Below, in pieces: positions 1 through 11,520 of a stretch of DNA of 64,000 nucleotides. The position numbers and the translations under genes were made by a program. The DNA is from Orobanche coerulescens (Eukaryota > Streptophyta > Magnoliopsida > Lamiales > Orobanchaceae), in NCBI GenBank assembly GCA_033398695.1, contig CM065814.1, positions 106,828,501 through 106,892,500 of the forward strand. Direction: 5' to 3'. The notes under the pieces are model-generated. The model saw only the letters and a list, made by a program, of their open reading frames with translations. It had not been told where the DNA came from and ran no database searches. Numbering within the stretch: position 1 is the stretch's first letter; every line of letters begins with the position of its first letter.

Positions 1-1658
1 GTGTCCGGTAGCGCGCTCTAGGTGTCCGGTGCGCTAACGCGACTGTCCAGTACTGGGCAGTTTGTTTCTGGACTCGTTCAGGTGCCCAGGTAGCGCACGC
101 TATAGCCCGATAGCGTGCGCTACCAAGTCGTTGTTAGCGCACACTAGATAGTAGTAGCGCACGCTGACGGTACACGACAGTGAGTTCTGGACTGTAATAT
201 AACTGGGTAGCGCACGCTAACCGTTAGCCGTTAGCGCGCGCTAAGCCGTGTGGCTATAAATACCTAGGAGTTGACTTTGGACGGATCTATTCCCAATTTC
301 ACCTCCTTCCCCGCGGCTTGGACGATTTTGGGCGATTTCTTGGCGATCTCTTCTTCCAATCACCTGAACCATCACCTTCTTTGAGTTCTTGGTGTATAAT
401 AACAACATCAACATGAATCTTCCATCCTAATCCAAGGTAATTCTTCTAATAACCCTACTTTTGGGTAAATTGGGGTTTTTCGGGTTTTTGTTCGATTCGT
501 TCCGTGTGGTTGATTAATTCATGATGAATATGATTAATCTTGTTAGTATCCTTAGTTTTCCTATGGATTTATGGTATATTTTGTGGTTTTTGCGTTATCG
601 AGGGGGTTTGGTTGTGGTCCGGGGTTTGGTTGTGGTCCGCCCTCGTCGTTGTATCGTAGGCGGGCTTCCGGGTGTATTCCTATTCCGTATTCATTTGGAA
701 ATGGTTGTGATTATATTCTTCGAATCGTTAGGTTCGGTTCCGTTGGTTCCTAGCGTTCGTCGGTGATTTTCCTTTCCGTTCGTTGCGTCGTCAATTATTC
801 AAGGCAAGTATTTTTGGAAATCTTTATGCTAACATGAAATGGCAATGTATATTGTGTGTGCTTTACTCACATCGGGAGGGTCCGACGGGGCCACGGAGGG
901 AATCCAATGGTATAGCCCTGGATTCACGAGTTTGTTTAGCTAGCCTGCTTAGGAGGTTCCTTAGAGTCCTCGAGCGGGATCAATGGTATAGCCCTGTTCC
1001 CAAGGCGGTGCATGTGCGTGATTTTTTTTATGATATGGCCAGCTCGGGAGGGTCCTTAGAGGCCTCGAGCGGGATCAATGGTATAGCCCTGTTCCCTAGG
1101 CAAATTATTTGATTGTTTGTTTCCGGAAAAGACATATCTGGTTTTGGTTTTGAATTGATTTGGTGGATTGTACTATGAAATGTGTAAGCGATTGGTTTGC
1201 CTTGATTACTTGTACTAGCGTAATTGCTAACCACTTTGGGGACCCGTTTTGGGGAAATTCTTGTTATAGATTTCATGTTATGTTCTGCCGGACGAGCGGG
1301 TGCTGGGACAGTACGAGGATGTTGGCCAGGGTCGTTGACATGTGCATTTGAGTCCTTTTATTTTCGTTGTTCCATTCAATATGGTTGTTGCCTACTTTTT
1401 AAACTTATAGATTGTACTCGCGAGTACTTAGGCTTTAAACTTCGAATTTCGTTTTGTATTCATTAAAGTTGCTATATTGTCGGTTGATGTTATTCCGCCG
1501 GATGCACCGGGCGTGTTATTATATGTTTGTATTATTTAAATGTTTGCCGTCGCTAACCGAGATGGTTAGTCGAGTAGTGTTTTCTTGTTTTAGCCTGGTG
1601 GGTCCCATGTAGGGGTCCACGGCACTCTAATATACCTTGAATATCTCGGGGTGTTACA
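1..1658 (+). repeat. Element A 5' LTR (partial, left part missing)
   Basis: It aligns with 7021-8583 of the 3' LTR, with indels and scattered substitutions, and ends GTGTTACA. About the first 480 bases lie left of the window. It contains three or four tandem copies of a block built on cgggagggtcc and tggtatagccctg (about 865-1100). Short open frames inside it are not convincing genes. Confidence 0.9.
8..262 (+). promoter_or_regulatory. LTR promoter of A: palindromic 12-mer cluster plus TATA box
   Basis: A TATA box (tataaata, 255-262) is preceded by a cluster of near-palindromes of the form TAGCGCACGCTA (for example 91-102, 111-122, about 134, 152, 207, 230). The same architecture recurs in the 3' LTR (6838-7279). 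Position just upstream of the TATA box suggests promoter or enhancer elements; that role is inferred. Confidence 0.6.
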
Positions 1659-1663
1659 TAAAA

Positions 1664-1681
1664 TGGTATCAGAGACCTAGG
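1664..1681 (+). other. Primer binding site of A (Met-tRNA type)
   Basis: TGGTATCAGAGACC begins six bases after the LTR end. This is the standard plant retrotransposon primer site complementary to the 3' end of initiator Met-tRNA, with an imperfect distal half. Confidence 0.85.
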
Positions 1682-1894
1682 TTTATGGATACCTAGGATT
1701 GTCGGTTATTTGGGTCTAGTTGTGTTTGTTTTGCACATTGTCACACCGCTGCCAGCATCTCGGTACTTCCAGTGCTCGTAAGTTTTTCTTACTCAATTCT
1801 TTGCTTTCTCGTACCGTATTTCCGTTTCTTAAACTGTGGTTGTTTTCCTCTCTTACTTATGATCGAGTTGCTTTTGCTATCTCTTAACACCAGT

Positions 1895-3889
1895 ATGGAT
1901 GCTGGAAGAGGCCGTGGTCGTGGTCGTGGATGCGGCCGGGGACGTGGCGCAGCCGAAGAGGCGGCCACATCGCATTCTTCGGGAGCCGGCAGCACCCGTG
2001 ACCGACATAGCCATGCTTCTTCTCAAGATGGAGCCGACCTCGATGTTGCGGCTGTTATGCAACAGATGGTGAACCACATGGCGGAGATAGCCCAGGCGGT
2101 TCAGAATCCGGCCCATGCTGCTCGGGACGGAGCTGACCGTTGGCTTCAGGATATCATCAAGATGCATCCTCCTCAGTTTACGGGAGCCTCAGACCCGATT
2201 GACTGGGAGGGGTGGATCAAGGAGATATCCAAAATCTTTGTTGCCACCAACTGTCCCAAGGACCGTAAGGTCCCTATTGCCCAGTACTTTCTCATTGGGG
2301 ACGCTACTGATTGGTGGGAGGCCGTTGGGCCTAAAGATCACGTTGCTTCATGGGCAAAATTCAATGACCTGATGGAGACCGAATATTGCCCGTGGCCGGT
2401 TAGACAGGCTCGAGTTCATGCCTTTTATGATGCACAGCCTCGGGATATTCCTGTTTCTCAAGCTATTGCCGATTTCAACAAGGAGTTGGGTTTCGTGAAG
2501 ACCCAAGTTACAGAAGAGAGTGACAAAATTTTTCATTTCTCCAGGCGGATGAAACTGTCAATTCGGGACTATATGTCCGGGCTCGTCTGCACCACTTTGA
2601 AGGATTACCAGAGTAGGGCTCTTGCATACGATATGTCGGTGACGGCTCGTGAGAGCAAGAAGCAGAAGTCCGTTGGAAATTTTTCTGGTCCCAAGGGTGG
2701 AGGCCAGCAGAAACCTCAGTCGTCAAATGTTCCTGCGGGCGGTTCGGCTTATTTTTCTGAGAGTTCTCGAGGTGCTGCCATAACTTCCATTCGTGATCCC
2801 ACGTGCTTTAACTGTGGCCAGTCGGGCCATAGGAACCGGGAGTGTCTTCGTCAGCAGTTGACTTGTCATACTTGTGGTTAGTCGGGCCACAAGGCTCTAT
2901 TTTGTGAACAAGTCAGACAGATTCGCAAGGCCGGTAATTCTTTTCCAGCACCTAGAGAGCCGAGTGTGAACCAGGGCTCGTTTGCTCCGCAGTCCCTGCC
3001 GAGTGCCAGCCGAGGTAGAGGTCGGGGTCAGCCTGCTAGAGGGGGAGCTTCCAGTGTCGGCTCCGCCCATACGCGTGTCTATGATATGAGGAGGGCCGAT
3101 GATCCAGCGGCCACTGTGGCGACAGGTACCGTTTACATCCATTCTCATCCTGTCAGTGTGCTTTTCGATTTGGGTGCTACACATTCATTCATATCTCTGG
3201 AGTGTTTGTGCCGTTTGAGTCTCGACTGTTTGTCGCTTTGCGAGCCTTTCATCGTTAAACTTCATAGCAGTGATAGAATCGTTGGCGATCGAGAGGTCCG
3301 AGACTGCTCTGTGTTTATTTGTGAGAGGGCTTGGCTCTCTAATCTTATTGTTGTGGGTATTGAGGGTGAGGATTTGATTCTCGGGGATGATTGGCTCGAG
3401 CGGCATGGCGCAATCATGAATTACCGCACGAGGATCATTACCATGCTAGCCGAGGACGGCACCGAGCACTCTTTCACGGGGCGAAAGAGAAACCAGAAGT
3501 TCGTGATTAATGCCTTGAAGGCGATAAGACTCCTGCGAAAGGGGTGTACTGGTTATTGGTGCTATGCCTTGAAGGCGGAGAGTGATGTAGTCGAGCTTTC
3601 ATCGATCCCAGTTGTTAGCGAGTTTCCTGATGTTTTTCCTGATGAGTTACCGGGTTTGCCACCGGACCGTGAGGTAGAATTTGCTATCGAGTTAGAGCCG
3701 GGTGTGGCTCCAATTTCGAAGGCGCCGTATGGCATGGCACCTTCCGAGATGGCCGAGTTGAAGAAGCAGTTGAGTGAGCTTCTGGAGTCAGGATATATTC
3801 GACCGAGCGCTTCGCCTTGGGGCGTACCGTTCCTATTTATGCGGAAGAAGGTGATTCATTACGTTTGTGTATCGACTATCGCGAGTTAA
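1895..3889 (+). pseudogene. Element A gag, protease and start of RT
   Basis: The likely gag start is the ATG at 1895, which opens an Arg-Gly-rich N-terminus; an in-frame ATG at 1772 lies in leader sequence. A retrotransposon gag core follows (around DWEGWIKEI and ATDWWEAV). Then comes a zinc knuckle CFNCGQSGHRNREC and a second knuckle, CHTCG-stop-SGHKALFC, broken by TAG at 2879-2881. The frame is otherwise open to 3889 and includes the aspartic protease at about 3165, where the active site reads FDLGATHSF instead of the usual D-S/T-G. It ends in the RT N-terminus ([11 protein letters not shown]), where a frameshift near 3845 moves the RT to another frame. CAG to TAG would explain the stop. 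Confidence 0.88.
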
Positions 3890-6048
3890 ACAAGGTGACC
3901 ATCAAGAACAAGTATCCTCTACCGAGGATTGATGACTTGTTCGATCAGTTGCAGGGAGCTGCAGTATTCTTGAAGATTGACTTGAGATCGGGGTACTATC
4001 ATCTTCGGGTGAAGGAGTTCAACGTTCCGAGAACAGCTTTTCGGACGAAATACGGACACTATGAGTTTGTAGTTGTGCCTTTCGGGCTAACTAATGCACC
4101 GGTCGTGTTGATGCAGTTGATGAACAAGGTATTTATCGAGTATTTGGATAAGTGTGTCGTCATCTTAATTGACGATATTCTTATTTATTCGAGGAGCGAG
4201 GAAGAGCATGCCCATCATCTGCGTGTGGTGTTAGACATTTTGAGGACCGAGCGACTCTATGCGAAGTTCTCGAAATGTGAGCTCTGGCTGAAGGAAGTGA
4301 TGTTTCTAGGTCACGTGATTTCAGCAGAGGGAGTCCGTGTGGATCCGCAGAAGGTGGAGGCAGTGTTGGACTGGGCACCTCCTAGGAACGTGAAGGAGGT
4401 CCGTAGTTTCTTGGGTTTGGCTGGCTACTACCGTAGATTCGTCGAGGGTTTCTCGAAACTGGCTCGGCCGCTTACACAGTTGCTCCAGAAATCCGAGACA
4501 TTCGTCTGGAATGACGAGAGGCAGGCGAGTTTTGAGGAGCTGAAGAGGCGTTTGACTTCAGCCCTGATTTTGGCGTTGCCATGTGGCAACGAGGATTGTG
4601 TCGTTTATAGCGATGCTTCGGGTCAGGGTCTTGGGTGCGTGTTGATGCATCACGGCAAGACTATTGCGTTTGCGTTGAGAAAGTTGAGGTTGTATGAGCT
4701 TAACTACCCTACTCACGATTTGGAGTTAGCGACAGTTGTTTTTGCGCTCAAGATTTGGCGTCACTATCTTTTCAGCTCTGCATGTCAGATTTTTACCGAT
4801 CATAATAGTCTGAAATACATATTTACTCAGCGGGAGTTGAATATGAGGCAGAGGAGGTGGTTAGAGTTGATTAAGGATTATGATCTCGAAATCCTTTATC
4901 ATTCGGGCAAGGCGAACGTCGTGGCCGACGCCTTGAGTCGGAAACCGGTTGCCTTGCGGATGCTTGAGACCCTTACATCTCAATCTGAGCTTCAGCGGGA
5001 TTTGATTGAGTCGAGTGTTGAGATTTTGTTGCTAGGAGCTGTCGGGCAACTGTGCGCTTTAGAGATTTCGTCGTCTCTGATCGATGAAATTGAACTGAAG
5101 CAGTTGGAGGATCCGATGATTTCTCAAATCCGAGCGAATGTTCTTAAGGGAAAGTCTCCTGGGTTTGTGATTCACGAGGATGGGGTATTGAGATTCCAGA
5201 GTTGTCTTTGTGTTCTGAACGACTCGGAATTGAGACAGGGTATTTTGCGCGAGGCCCATGCTACACCTTACTCCGTTCATCCTGGTTCGAGTAAGATGTA
5301 TAAGGACCTGAGAAGGATTTTTTGGTGGAATGATATGAAGAAGGAGGTTGCACAGTTTGTAGCGAGATGTTTGACTTGTCAGCATGTCAAAATCGAGCAT
5401 CAGCGACCGGCCGGGTTACTACATTCATTTCCCGTTCCGGAATGGAAATGGGAAGATATATCGATAGACTTCATTACGAGTTTGCCGAGATCGAGGTCGG
5501 GCATGAATATGGTTTGGGTGATTGTTGATCGTCTGACCAAGTCGGCACATTTTCTGGGCATCAAGGATACTTGGGTCCCGGAGAAGTTGGCTCGTGTGTT
5601 TATTGTGCAGATTGTGAGGCTTCACGATACTCCGAAGTCTATTGTTTCGGATCGTGATGACCATTTTGTATCGCACTTTTGGCAGGCGGTGCACAGAGCG
5701 TTGGGTACTCGTTTGCGTCTGAGCACTTCTTTTCATCCTCAGTCAGATGGACAGTCGGAGTGCACTATCCCGACGTTCGAGGATATGTTGCGTGCTTGTG
5801 CTCTTGACTGGAGTAGTGACTGGGAGAAGCATTTGCCATTGATCGAATTTACGTACAACAATAGTTGGCACGCGTCGATCCAAATGGCACCGTATGAGGT
5901 GCTTTATGGGCGATGGTGTCGATCGCCGATTTGTTGGAACGAGCCATCCGATTTGGTTGGAACCGAACCGGATATCGTTTTAGAGACGAGGCGGAAGGTG
6001 GAATTGATTCGAGAACGGATGTTGACTGCTCAGAGTCGACATAAGTAG
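3846..6048 (+). pseudogene. Element A reverse transcriptase, RNase H and integrase
   Basis: The open frame continues RT from LCIDYRELN through [13 protein letters not shown] and the catalytic LIDDILIYS box. RNase H follows, with [10 protein letters not shown], the DLE acid and [10 protein letters not shown], ending at VADALSRK. Integrase has an HHCC zinc domain ([11 protein letters not shown] to RCLTCQ) and a DDE core with D in [10 protein letters not shown] in IVSDRDDHF and E in TFEDMLRAC. These motifs and their order are Ty3/gypsy. The frame ends at TAG (6046-6048), inside the integrase C-terminal region, which continues in frame after it. Confidence 0.92.
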
Positions 6049-6508
6049 TATGCCAATGTCCGTCGTCGACCTTTGGAGTTCGAGGTGGGAGACCACGTTT
6101 TTCTAAAGGTGTCGCCGACGAGGGGAGTTTTCCGCTTCGGGAAGAAGGGAAAGTTGAGTCCGAGATTTATTGGACCCTTTGAGATTCTCGAGCGAGTCGG
6201 TGATTTGGCATACCGTTTGGCGCTGCCTCCGGCCTTGAGTCACGTTCACAACATTTTCCATGTTTCTCAGCTGAGAAAATATGTCCCGGATCCTAGTCAT
6301 ATCATCGATTATGGTGAGATCGATTTTGCCGAGGACATTACCTTCGAGGAGCATCCCTGGAAGATTTTGGAACACCGTGAGTAAGCGACTGAGGCATAAG
6401 ACCATCCCTTTGGTCAAGGTGCAGTGGTCGAGACATGGTGTCGAGGAGGCAACTTGGGAAACCGAGGATAGCATGCGTGCTAGGTACCCTGAGTTGTTTG
6501 TTTCTTAA
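6049..6508 (+). pseudogene. Element A integrase C-terminus with chromodomain
   Basis: Following the TAG at 6046, the frame encodes the GPY/F-like region (GKLSPRFIGPFEILERVG) and the SHVHNIFHVSQLRKY segment typical of chromoviral integrases. A frameshift near 6380 moves the chromodomain-like tail (PLVKVQWSRHGVEEATWE) into the next frame, ending at TAA 6506-6508. The tail is known in chromoviruses to direct integration toward chromatin marks. Confidence 0.85.
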
Positions 6509-6531
6509 GTTTCGGGACAAAACTTATTTTT

Positions 6532-6543
6532 AGATGGGTAGAA
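6532..6543 (+). other. Polypurine tract of A
   Basis: The purine-rich run agatgggtagaa lies directly before the 3' LTR start TGTAATACCC, as expected for the plus-strand primer. Confidence 0.7.
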
Positions 6544-8583
6544 TGTAATACCCTCATTTCTTTTCCCGGTATTCTCATTTTCGGTGTACTTCTCGTTTTT
6601 AGCAACCCTCGTATAACCGTATTAATTTTCAAGAATAATTGTTTCGAGACTTTTTATCATCCAGTTCCACGTTTATTGGTTCTTCCGTTGCTCATAGACC
6701 TGATTCTCGTAATTGTTGTTCGGAACCGCCGTTTCGGGTTGCCGTGAATCCATCCTATGTTGTTATGCATTTTGAGATATTCCGTTTGATGTTTCGTTCA
6801 TGTTTCAGTATTTTGAGGCCATTATTATTCCGTGACTAGCGCGCACTAATATTTCCGCATAGCGCACGCTAAGAATCCTTTAGTGGCGCACGCTACGTAT
6901 GCTTCGTAGCGCGCACTAGCGAGCTGAGCCCTGGGAGTGGCAGTGAGCCTGTTTCTGATCCCAGTCCTCTGGACTAATGGATTAGCGCACGCTACGTTTG
7001 TCTAGCGCACGTTATTGCTGAAGGCTAGTGCGCGCTAGGTGTCCCGTGCGCTAACGCGACTGTCCAGTACTGGGCAGTTTGTTTCTGGACTCATTCAGGT
7101 GCCCAGGTAGCGCACACGATAGCCCGATAGCGCACGCTACCGAGTCGTTGTTAGCGCATGCTAGATAGTAGTAGCGCACGCTAACGGTCCAGAACAGTGA
7201 GTTCTGGACTGTAATATAACTGGGTAGCGCACGCTAACCGTTAGCCGTTAGTGCGCGCTAAGCCGTGTGGCTATAAATACCCAGGAGTTGACTTTGGACG
7301 GATCTATTCCTCATTTCACCTCCTTCCCCACGGCTTGGACAATTTTGGGCGATTTCTTGGCGATCTCTTCTTCCAATCACCTCAACCATCACCTTCTTTG
7401 AGTTCTTGGTGTATAATAACAACATCAACACGAATCTTCCATCCTTATCCAAGGTAAATCTTTTAAGAACCCCAGTTTTGGGTAAATTGGGGGTTTTCGG
7501 TTTTTTGTTCGATTCGTTCCGTGTGGTTGATTAATTCATGATGAATATGATTAATCTTGTTAGTATCCGTAGTTTTCCTACGGATTCATGGTATATTTCG
7601 TGGTTTTTGCGTAATCGATAGGGTTTGGTTGTGGTCCGCCCTCGTCGTTGTTCTCGTGCGAATATACATAAATCATAGGCGGGTTTCCGGGTGTATTCCT
7701 ATTCCGTATTCGTTTGGAAATGGTTGTGATTGTATTCTTCGATTCGTTAGGTTCGGTTCCGTTGGTTCCTAGCGTTCGTCGGTGATTTTCCTTTCCATTC
7801 GCTGTGTCGTCAATTATTCAAGGCAAGTATTTTTTGAAACCTTTATGCTTAACATGAATTGGTAATGTATATTGTGTGTGCTTTACTCACCTCGGGAGGG
7901 TCCGATGGGGCCACGGAGGGAATCCAATGGTATAGCCCTGGATTCACGAGTTTGTTTAGCTAGCTATCTCGGGAGGGTCCTTAGAGGCCTCGAGCGGGAT
8001 CAACGGTATAGCCCTGTTCCCTAGGCAAATTGCTTGACTGTTTGTTTCCGAAAAAGACATGTCTGGTTTTGGTTTTGAATTGATTTGGTGCATTGTACTA
8101 TGAAATGTGTAAGCGATTGGTTTGCCTTGAGTACTTGTACTAGCGTAATTGCTAACCCCTTTGGGGACCCATTTTGGGGAAATTCTTGTTATGGATTTCA
8201 GGTTATGTTCAGCCGGACGAGCGGGTGCTGGGACAGTACGAGGATGTTGGCCAGGGTCGTTGACATGTGCATTTGAGTCCTTTTATTTTCGTTGTTCCAT
8301 CCGATATGGTTGTTGCCTACTTTTTAAATTTATAGGTTGTACTCGCGAGTACTTAGGCTTTTCACTTCGAATTTCGTTTTGTATTTGTTAAAGTTGCTAT
8401 ATTGTCGGTTGATGTTATTCCGCCGGTTGCACCGGGCGTGTTATTATATGTTTGTATTATTTAAATGTTTGTCCTCGCTAACCGAGATGGTTAGTCGAGT
8501 AGTGTTTTCTTGTTTTAGCCTGGTGGGTCCCATGTAGGGGTCCACGGCACTGTAATATACCTTGAATATCTCGGGGTGTTACG
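6544..8583 (+). repeat. Element A 3' LTR
   Basis: It starts TGTAATACCC and ends GTGTTAC(G), and matches the left LTR from about 7021 on. The last base is G where the 5' LTR has A. Contents: about fourteen TAGCGCACGCTA-like palindromes at 6838-7260, TATA box at 7272-7279, and repeated cgggagggtcc blocks near 7890-8030. Short frames inside the LTR are not considered genes. Confidence 0.9.
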
Positions 8584-10089
8584 TGACACTGGTGCCACAC
8601 ATACTTTTATGTTTGCAAAGTTTTACCATGCCATTGGTCATAGAAGCGTTAGAACTGTTGAGTCTCTTGAGGTTAGCTTACCATCAGGAAATACGATCCT
8701 CACTAATACAATGATTGACGAGAATATTGAGATAGGAGGTAGAGAATTTGATGCTAGCCTGTATTTGATTAGCTCGATGGATTTTGACGTGATCCTTGGT
8801 ATGGACTGGCTCGATAGACATGATGCCGATATAAGGTGTCGTGAGAAGAAGGTGACATTGAGGTGTTCCGAAGGCGAGTCGATTACTTTTTATGGTACTA
8901 AGAGTAGGACAGTACCCAGAGTAATCACTGCCATGAAGGCACTGAGAAGTCTAAGGAAGGAGAAATGTTAGGGTTACTTGGTGAGTTTGGTCGACACTCA
9001 TACGAGTGAGGTGTCCCCTACAGACGTACCTATAGTACGGGAGTTTTTGGATGTGTTTTCAGAGGATTTGCTGGGAGTCCCACCCGACCGACATGTGGAG
9101 TTTAGTATTGATTTGGTCCCTGGGGTGGCCCCAACCTCTAAAGCGCCATATAGAATGGCTCCGAAGAAACTTCAAGAATTGAAGTTTCAAATTCAAGAGC
9201 TGCTTGAACTCGGATTTATTCATCCTAGTGTGTCACCATGGGGTGCACCAGTGTTGTTTGTAAGAAAGAAGGATGGGTCACTTCGGATGTGTATTGATTA
9301 CAGAGAGCTGAATCGACTCACGGTGAAGAACAAGTACCCATTACCGAGAATCGAGAATCTATTCGATCAACTGAGGGGAGTCGGAACTTTTTCGAAGATC
9401 GATTTGAGGTCAAGGTACCACCAACTGAAGATTAGGGAGTGTGACATTCCCAAGACGGCTTTCAGGACCCGTTATGGACATATTCAATTTGTAGTGATGC
9501 CATTTGGTCTGAGTAATGCACCGGAAGTCTTTATGGATTTGATGAACAGGGTGTTCCAACCTTACTTGGATAAGTTCGTGATCGTCTTCATAGATGACAT
9601 CTTGGTATATTCTAAGGACAAGGAACAACACCAAGAGCATTTGAGGATTACATTAGAGACACTTCGCAGGAGAAGTTATATGCCAAGTTCAAGAAATGTG
9701 AGTTTTGGTTAAACAGAGTTGGATTTCTTGGACATGTGGGGACTTCAAAAGGAATTGAGGTAGATCCCGATAAGGTCGTAGCAGTGAGTAGTTGGGGAGT
9801 ACCCAAGAATGCGATCGAAGTCTGCAGCTTTCTGGGCTTAGCTGGCTATTATAGAAGATTTATCGAAGGATTTTCTAAAATCGCCACTCCTATGACCCAA
9901 TTAACAAGGAAGGGCATGAGGTTTGAATGGAGTGAGAGGTGCGAGGAAAGTTTTCAAGAGTTGAAACGGAGACTAACCTCGGCACCAGTATTAATGATTC
10001 TTGATCCGACAGAAGACTTTGTTATTTATAGTGGTGCCTCAAAGCAGGGTTTGGGTTGTGTTCTGATGCAACATGGTAAAGTAGTAGCC
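8584..10089 (+). pseudogene. Element B protease, RT and start of RNase H
   Basis: The protease active site DTGATHTF is at the left junction, with the later ILGMDWLDRHDADI motif. TAG at 8969-8971 breaks the frame; RT follows in the same frame with [24 protein letters not shown] (the usual Gly of LRSGYHQL is Arg) and [10 protein letters not shown]. Near 9670 a frameshift moves the end of RT to another frame ([21 protein letters not shown]). RNase H begins [13 protein letters not shown]: the first catalytic Asp of the normal SDAS motif is Gly. The sequence stops at 10089 where element E was inserted. Confidence 0.9.
10085..10089 (+). other. Left target site duplication of E (tagcc)
   Basis: tagcc at 10085-10089 is repeated exactly at 15111-15115, directly outside the two LTRs of element E. 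Five bases is the normal LTR-retrotransposon duplication length. Confidence 0.93.
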
Positions 10090-11408
10090 TGTTGGGAAAA
10101 ACAATGTTGTTTTGATAATTACCAAACAACAAATCTTGATACAGCAAGCTAGCATACATCAAGATGATAAATGTCCAGCATACAGCAGCTGTATCGAAAA
10201 GAGTTGATCGGAGTTGTCAATCCTGTATCGAAGACCTTCTCATAGCGCCAGCATATAGCGAGCTCTCGCGCTACCAAGATACAGCATCAAGGTCTAAGTA
10301 AACGCCAAGTATGGAAGCTATCCGAATACAGCATCTTTCCATACAGCATCGGAAGACTCCAATATGCCTACAGCATAATTGGATACAACATTCATATCGG
10401 AACAGGACTGAAGACCGTTTGGAAAGGAATCTTTGGTATTCACTAAAGTCAAAGTCCCGTTTGATAAAGAAGTATTTAAATACTGAAAGGATAAAGTATT
10501 TAAATACTGAAGCTGTCAGAGATCTTCAAATCCTGCAATATCCGGATCCTGGTCCTTTCAAGTCAAATATCCAGTTGTCACAGAATCTTGCTCAACGGAT
10601 CTATCTCAATGGATATATCCAAGAAGGCTATATTTATACCCCAAAGTTTGAAGATCAAAGCAACCAACAAAAAGAAGAAGATATACAAGCTTATAAGCGA
10701 TATTCAAACCATCGAAAGACTGAATATTCATTATCATCAGATCAAGCTTACAAGAGCAAGTATATTTCTTTCTAGCATCAATCCATATCTGAGAAAGAAG
10801 AAATATACTCAGTCATCAAGAACAGCCATCATCAGCTCAAGAACTTCATATTCAAGCTGCTGTTCTTACCTGGTTACCTACCCTTTTACCTTTGTGTAAA
10901 AACTGAGCTCTGTGTGAACTCAACAAGTTATTCTGACCTGTGTGGGACGAATAAGGACGAAGCTTTGGAACTGTGTGTTAAGAAGCAAGTCAAGGAGGAA
11001 GCTTTAACCAATCTGTGTGAACGGTTGAAAGCGACAGTCTTTGTATCTATCTGTGTGAACGATACAAGGATAGGTTTGATTATAAATACATAGTTGTGTA
11101 CACAGTATTTATAATAAACGTTTTACTCCTGTGTGGAGGACCAGTGGACGTAGAGGGGTTTACCTCGAACCACTTAAATACTGTGTTATTTACCTTTTGC
11201 CGTTAATGTTTTCATAAACTGTGATTTATATAAGTATACACTGCAAAACCCTGTACGCACCAAGCTAACAGGAGAATAGATCTAGTTGTTGTATCGACAG
11301 CAACTTACTGTTTTAAGACTTCCGCTACGCACTTCGATTAGTAAAACGTACAGCCTGTTGCTTAAACATTTCCCAAGCTATATCTTGTATACTTAATCTG
11401 GACCAACA
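10090..11408 (+). repeat. Element E 5' LTR
   Basis: It is 1319 bp, starts TGTTGGG and ends CCAACA. It holds many short ATACAGCAT-like repeats in the first 300 bp, two copies of the palindrome GTATTTAAATAC (about 10475-10512) and a TATA-like ctatatttatacc near 10628. A 154-codon open frame (10311-10775) lies inside; the same frame is open in the other LTR, but the two LTRs are near-identical copies, so this is not evidence for a gene. Confidence 0.93.
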
Positions 11409-11410
11409 AT

Positions 11411-11428
11411 TGGTATCGGAGCGGTTGA
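11411..11428 (+). other. Primer binding site of E
   Basis: TGGTATCGGAGCGG starts three bases after the LTR. It matches the Met-tRNA primer site TGGTATCAGAGC with one substitution. Confidence 0.8.
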
Positions 11429-11520
11429 TTCTAAAAAGAATCAGTCGTATTTTTAACTAAATCAGATCCTTAAAATCACTTACTTTTCGAAAACAATTTA
11501 TCTTTTCTATTTCCTCACAT

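Larger units (their letters stand above)
1..8583 (+). mobile_element. Element A: Ty3/gypsy chromovirus (Tekay/Del-like), 5' LTR cut by window edge
   Basis: Order seen: partial 5' LTR, Met-tRNA-like primer site, gag with zinc knuckle, protease, reverse transcriptase, RNase H, integrase, C-terminal chromodomain, polypurine tract, full 3' LTR (about 2.04 kb). Gag-pol in one direction with integrase after RNase H and a chromodomain-like tail is the Ty3/gypsy chromovirus layout. The coding region is dead: two in-frame TAG codons (2879, 6046), frameshifts near 3845 and 6380, and a changed protease motif. It sits inside the protease of element B, because B-type protease sequence resumes at once at 8584. 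The left target duplication lies outside the window and cannot be checked. Confidence 0.92.

Noticed and set aside
10311..10775. 154-codon open frame in E LTR, also open at 14013-14477
   Set aside because: The two LTRs are recent copies of each other, so shared openness is no evidence of selection. The frame crosses the TATA region and has no recognisable motif.
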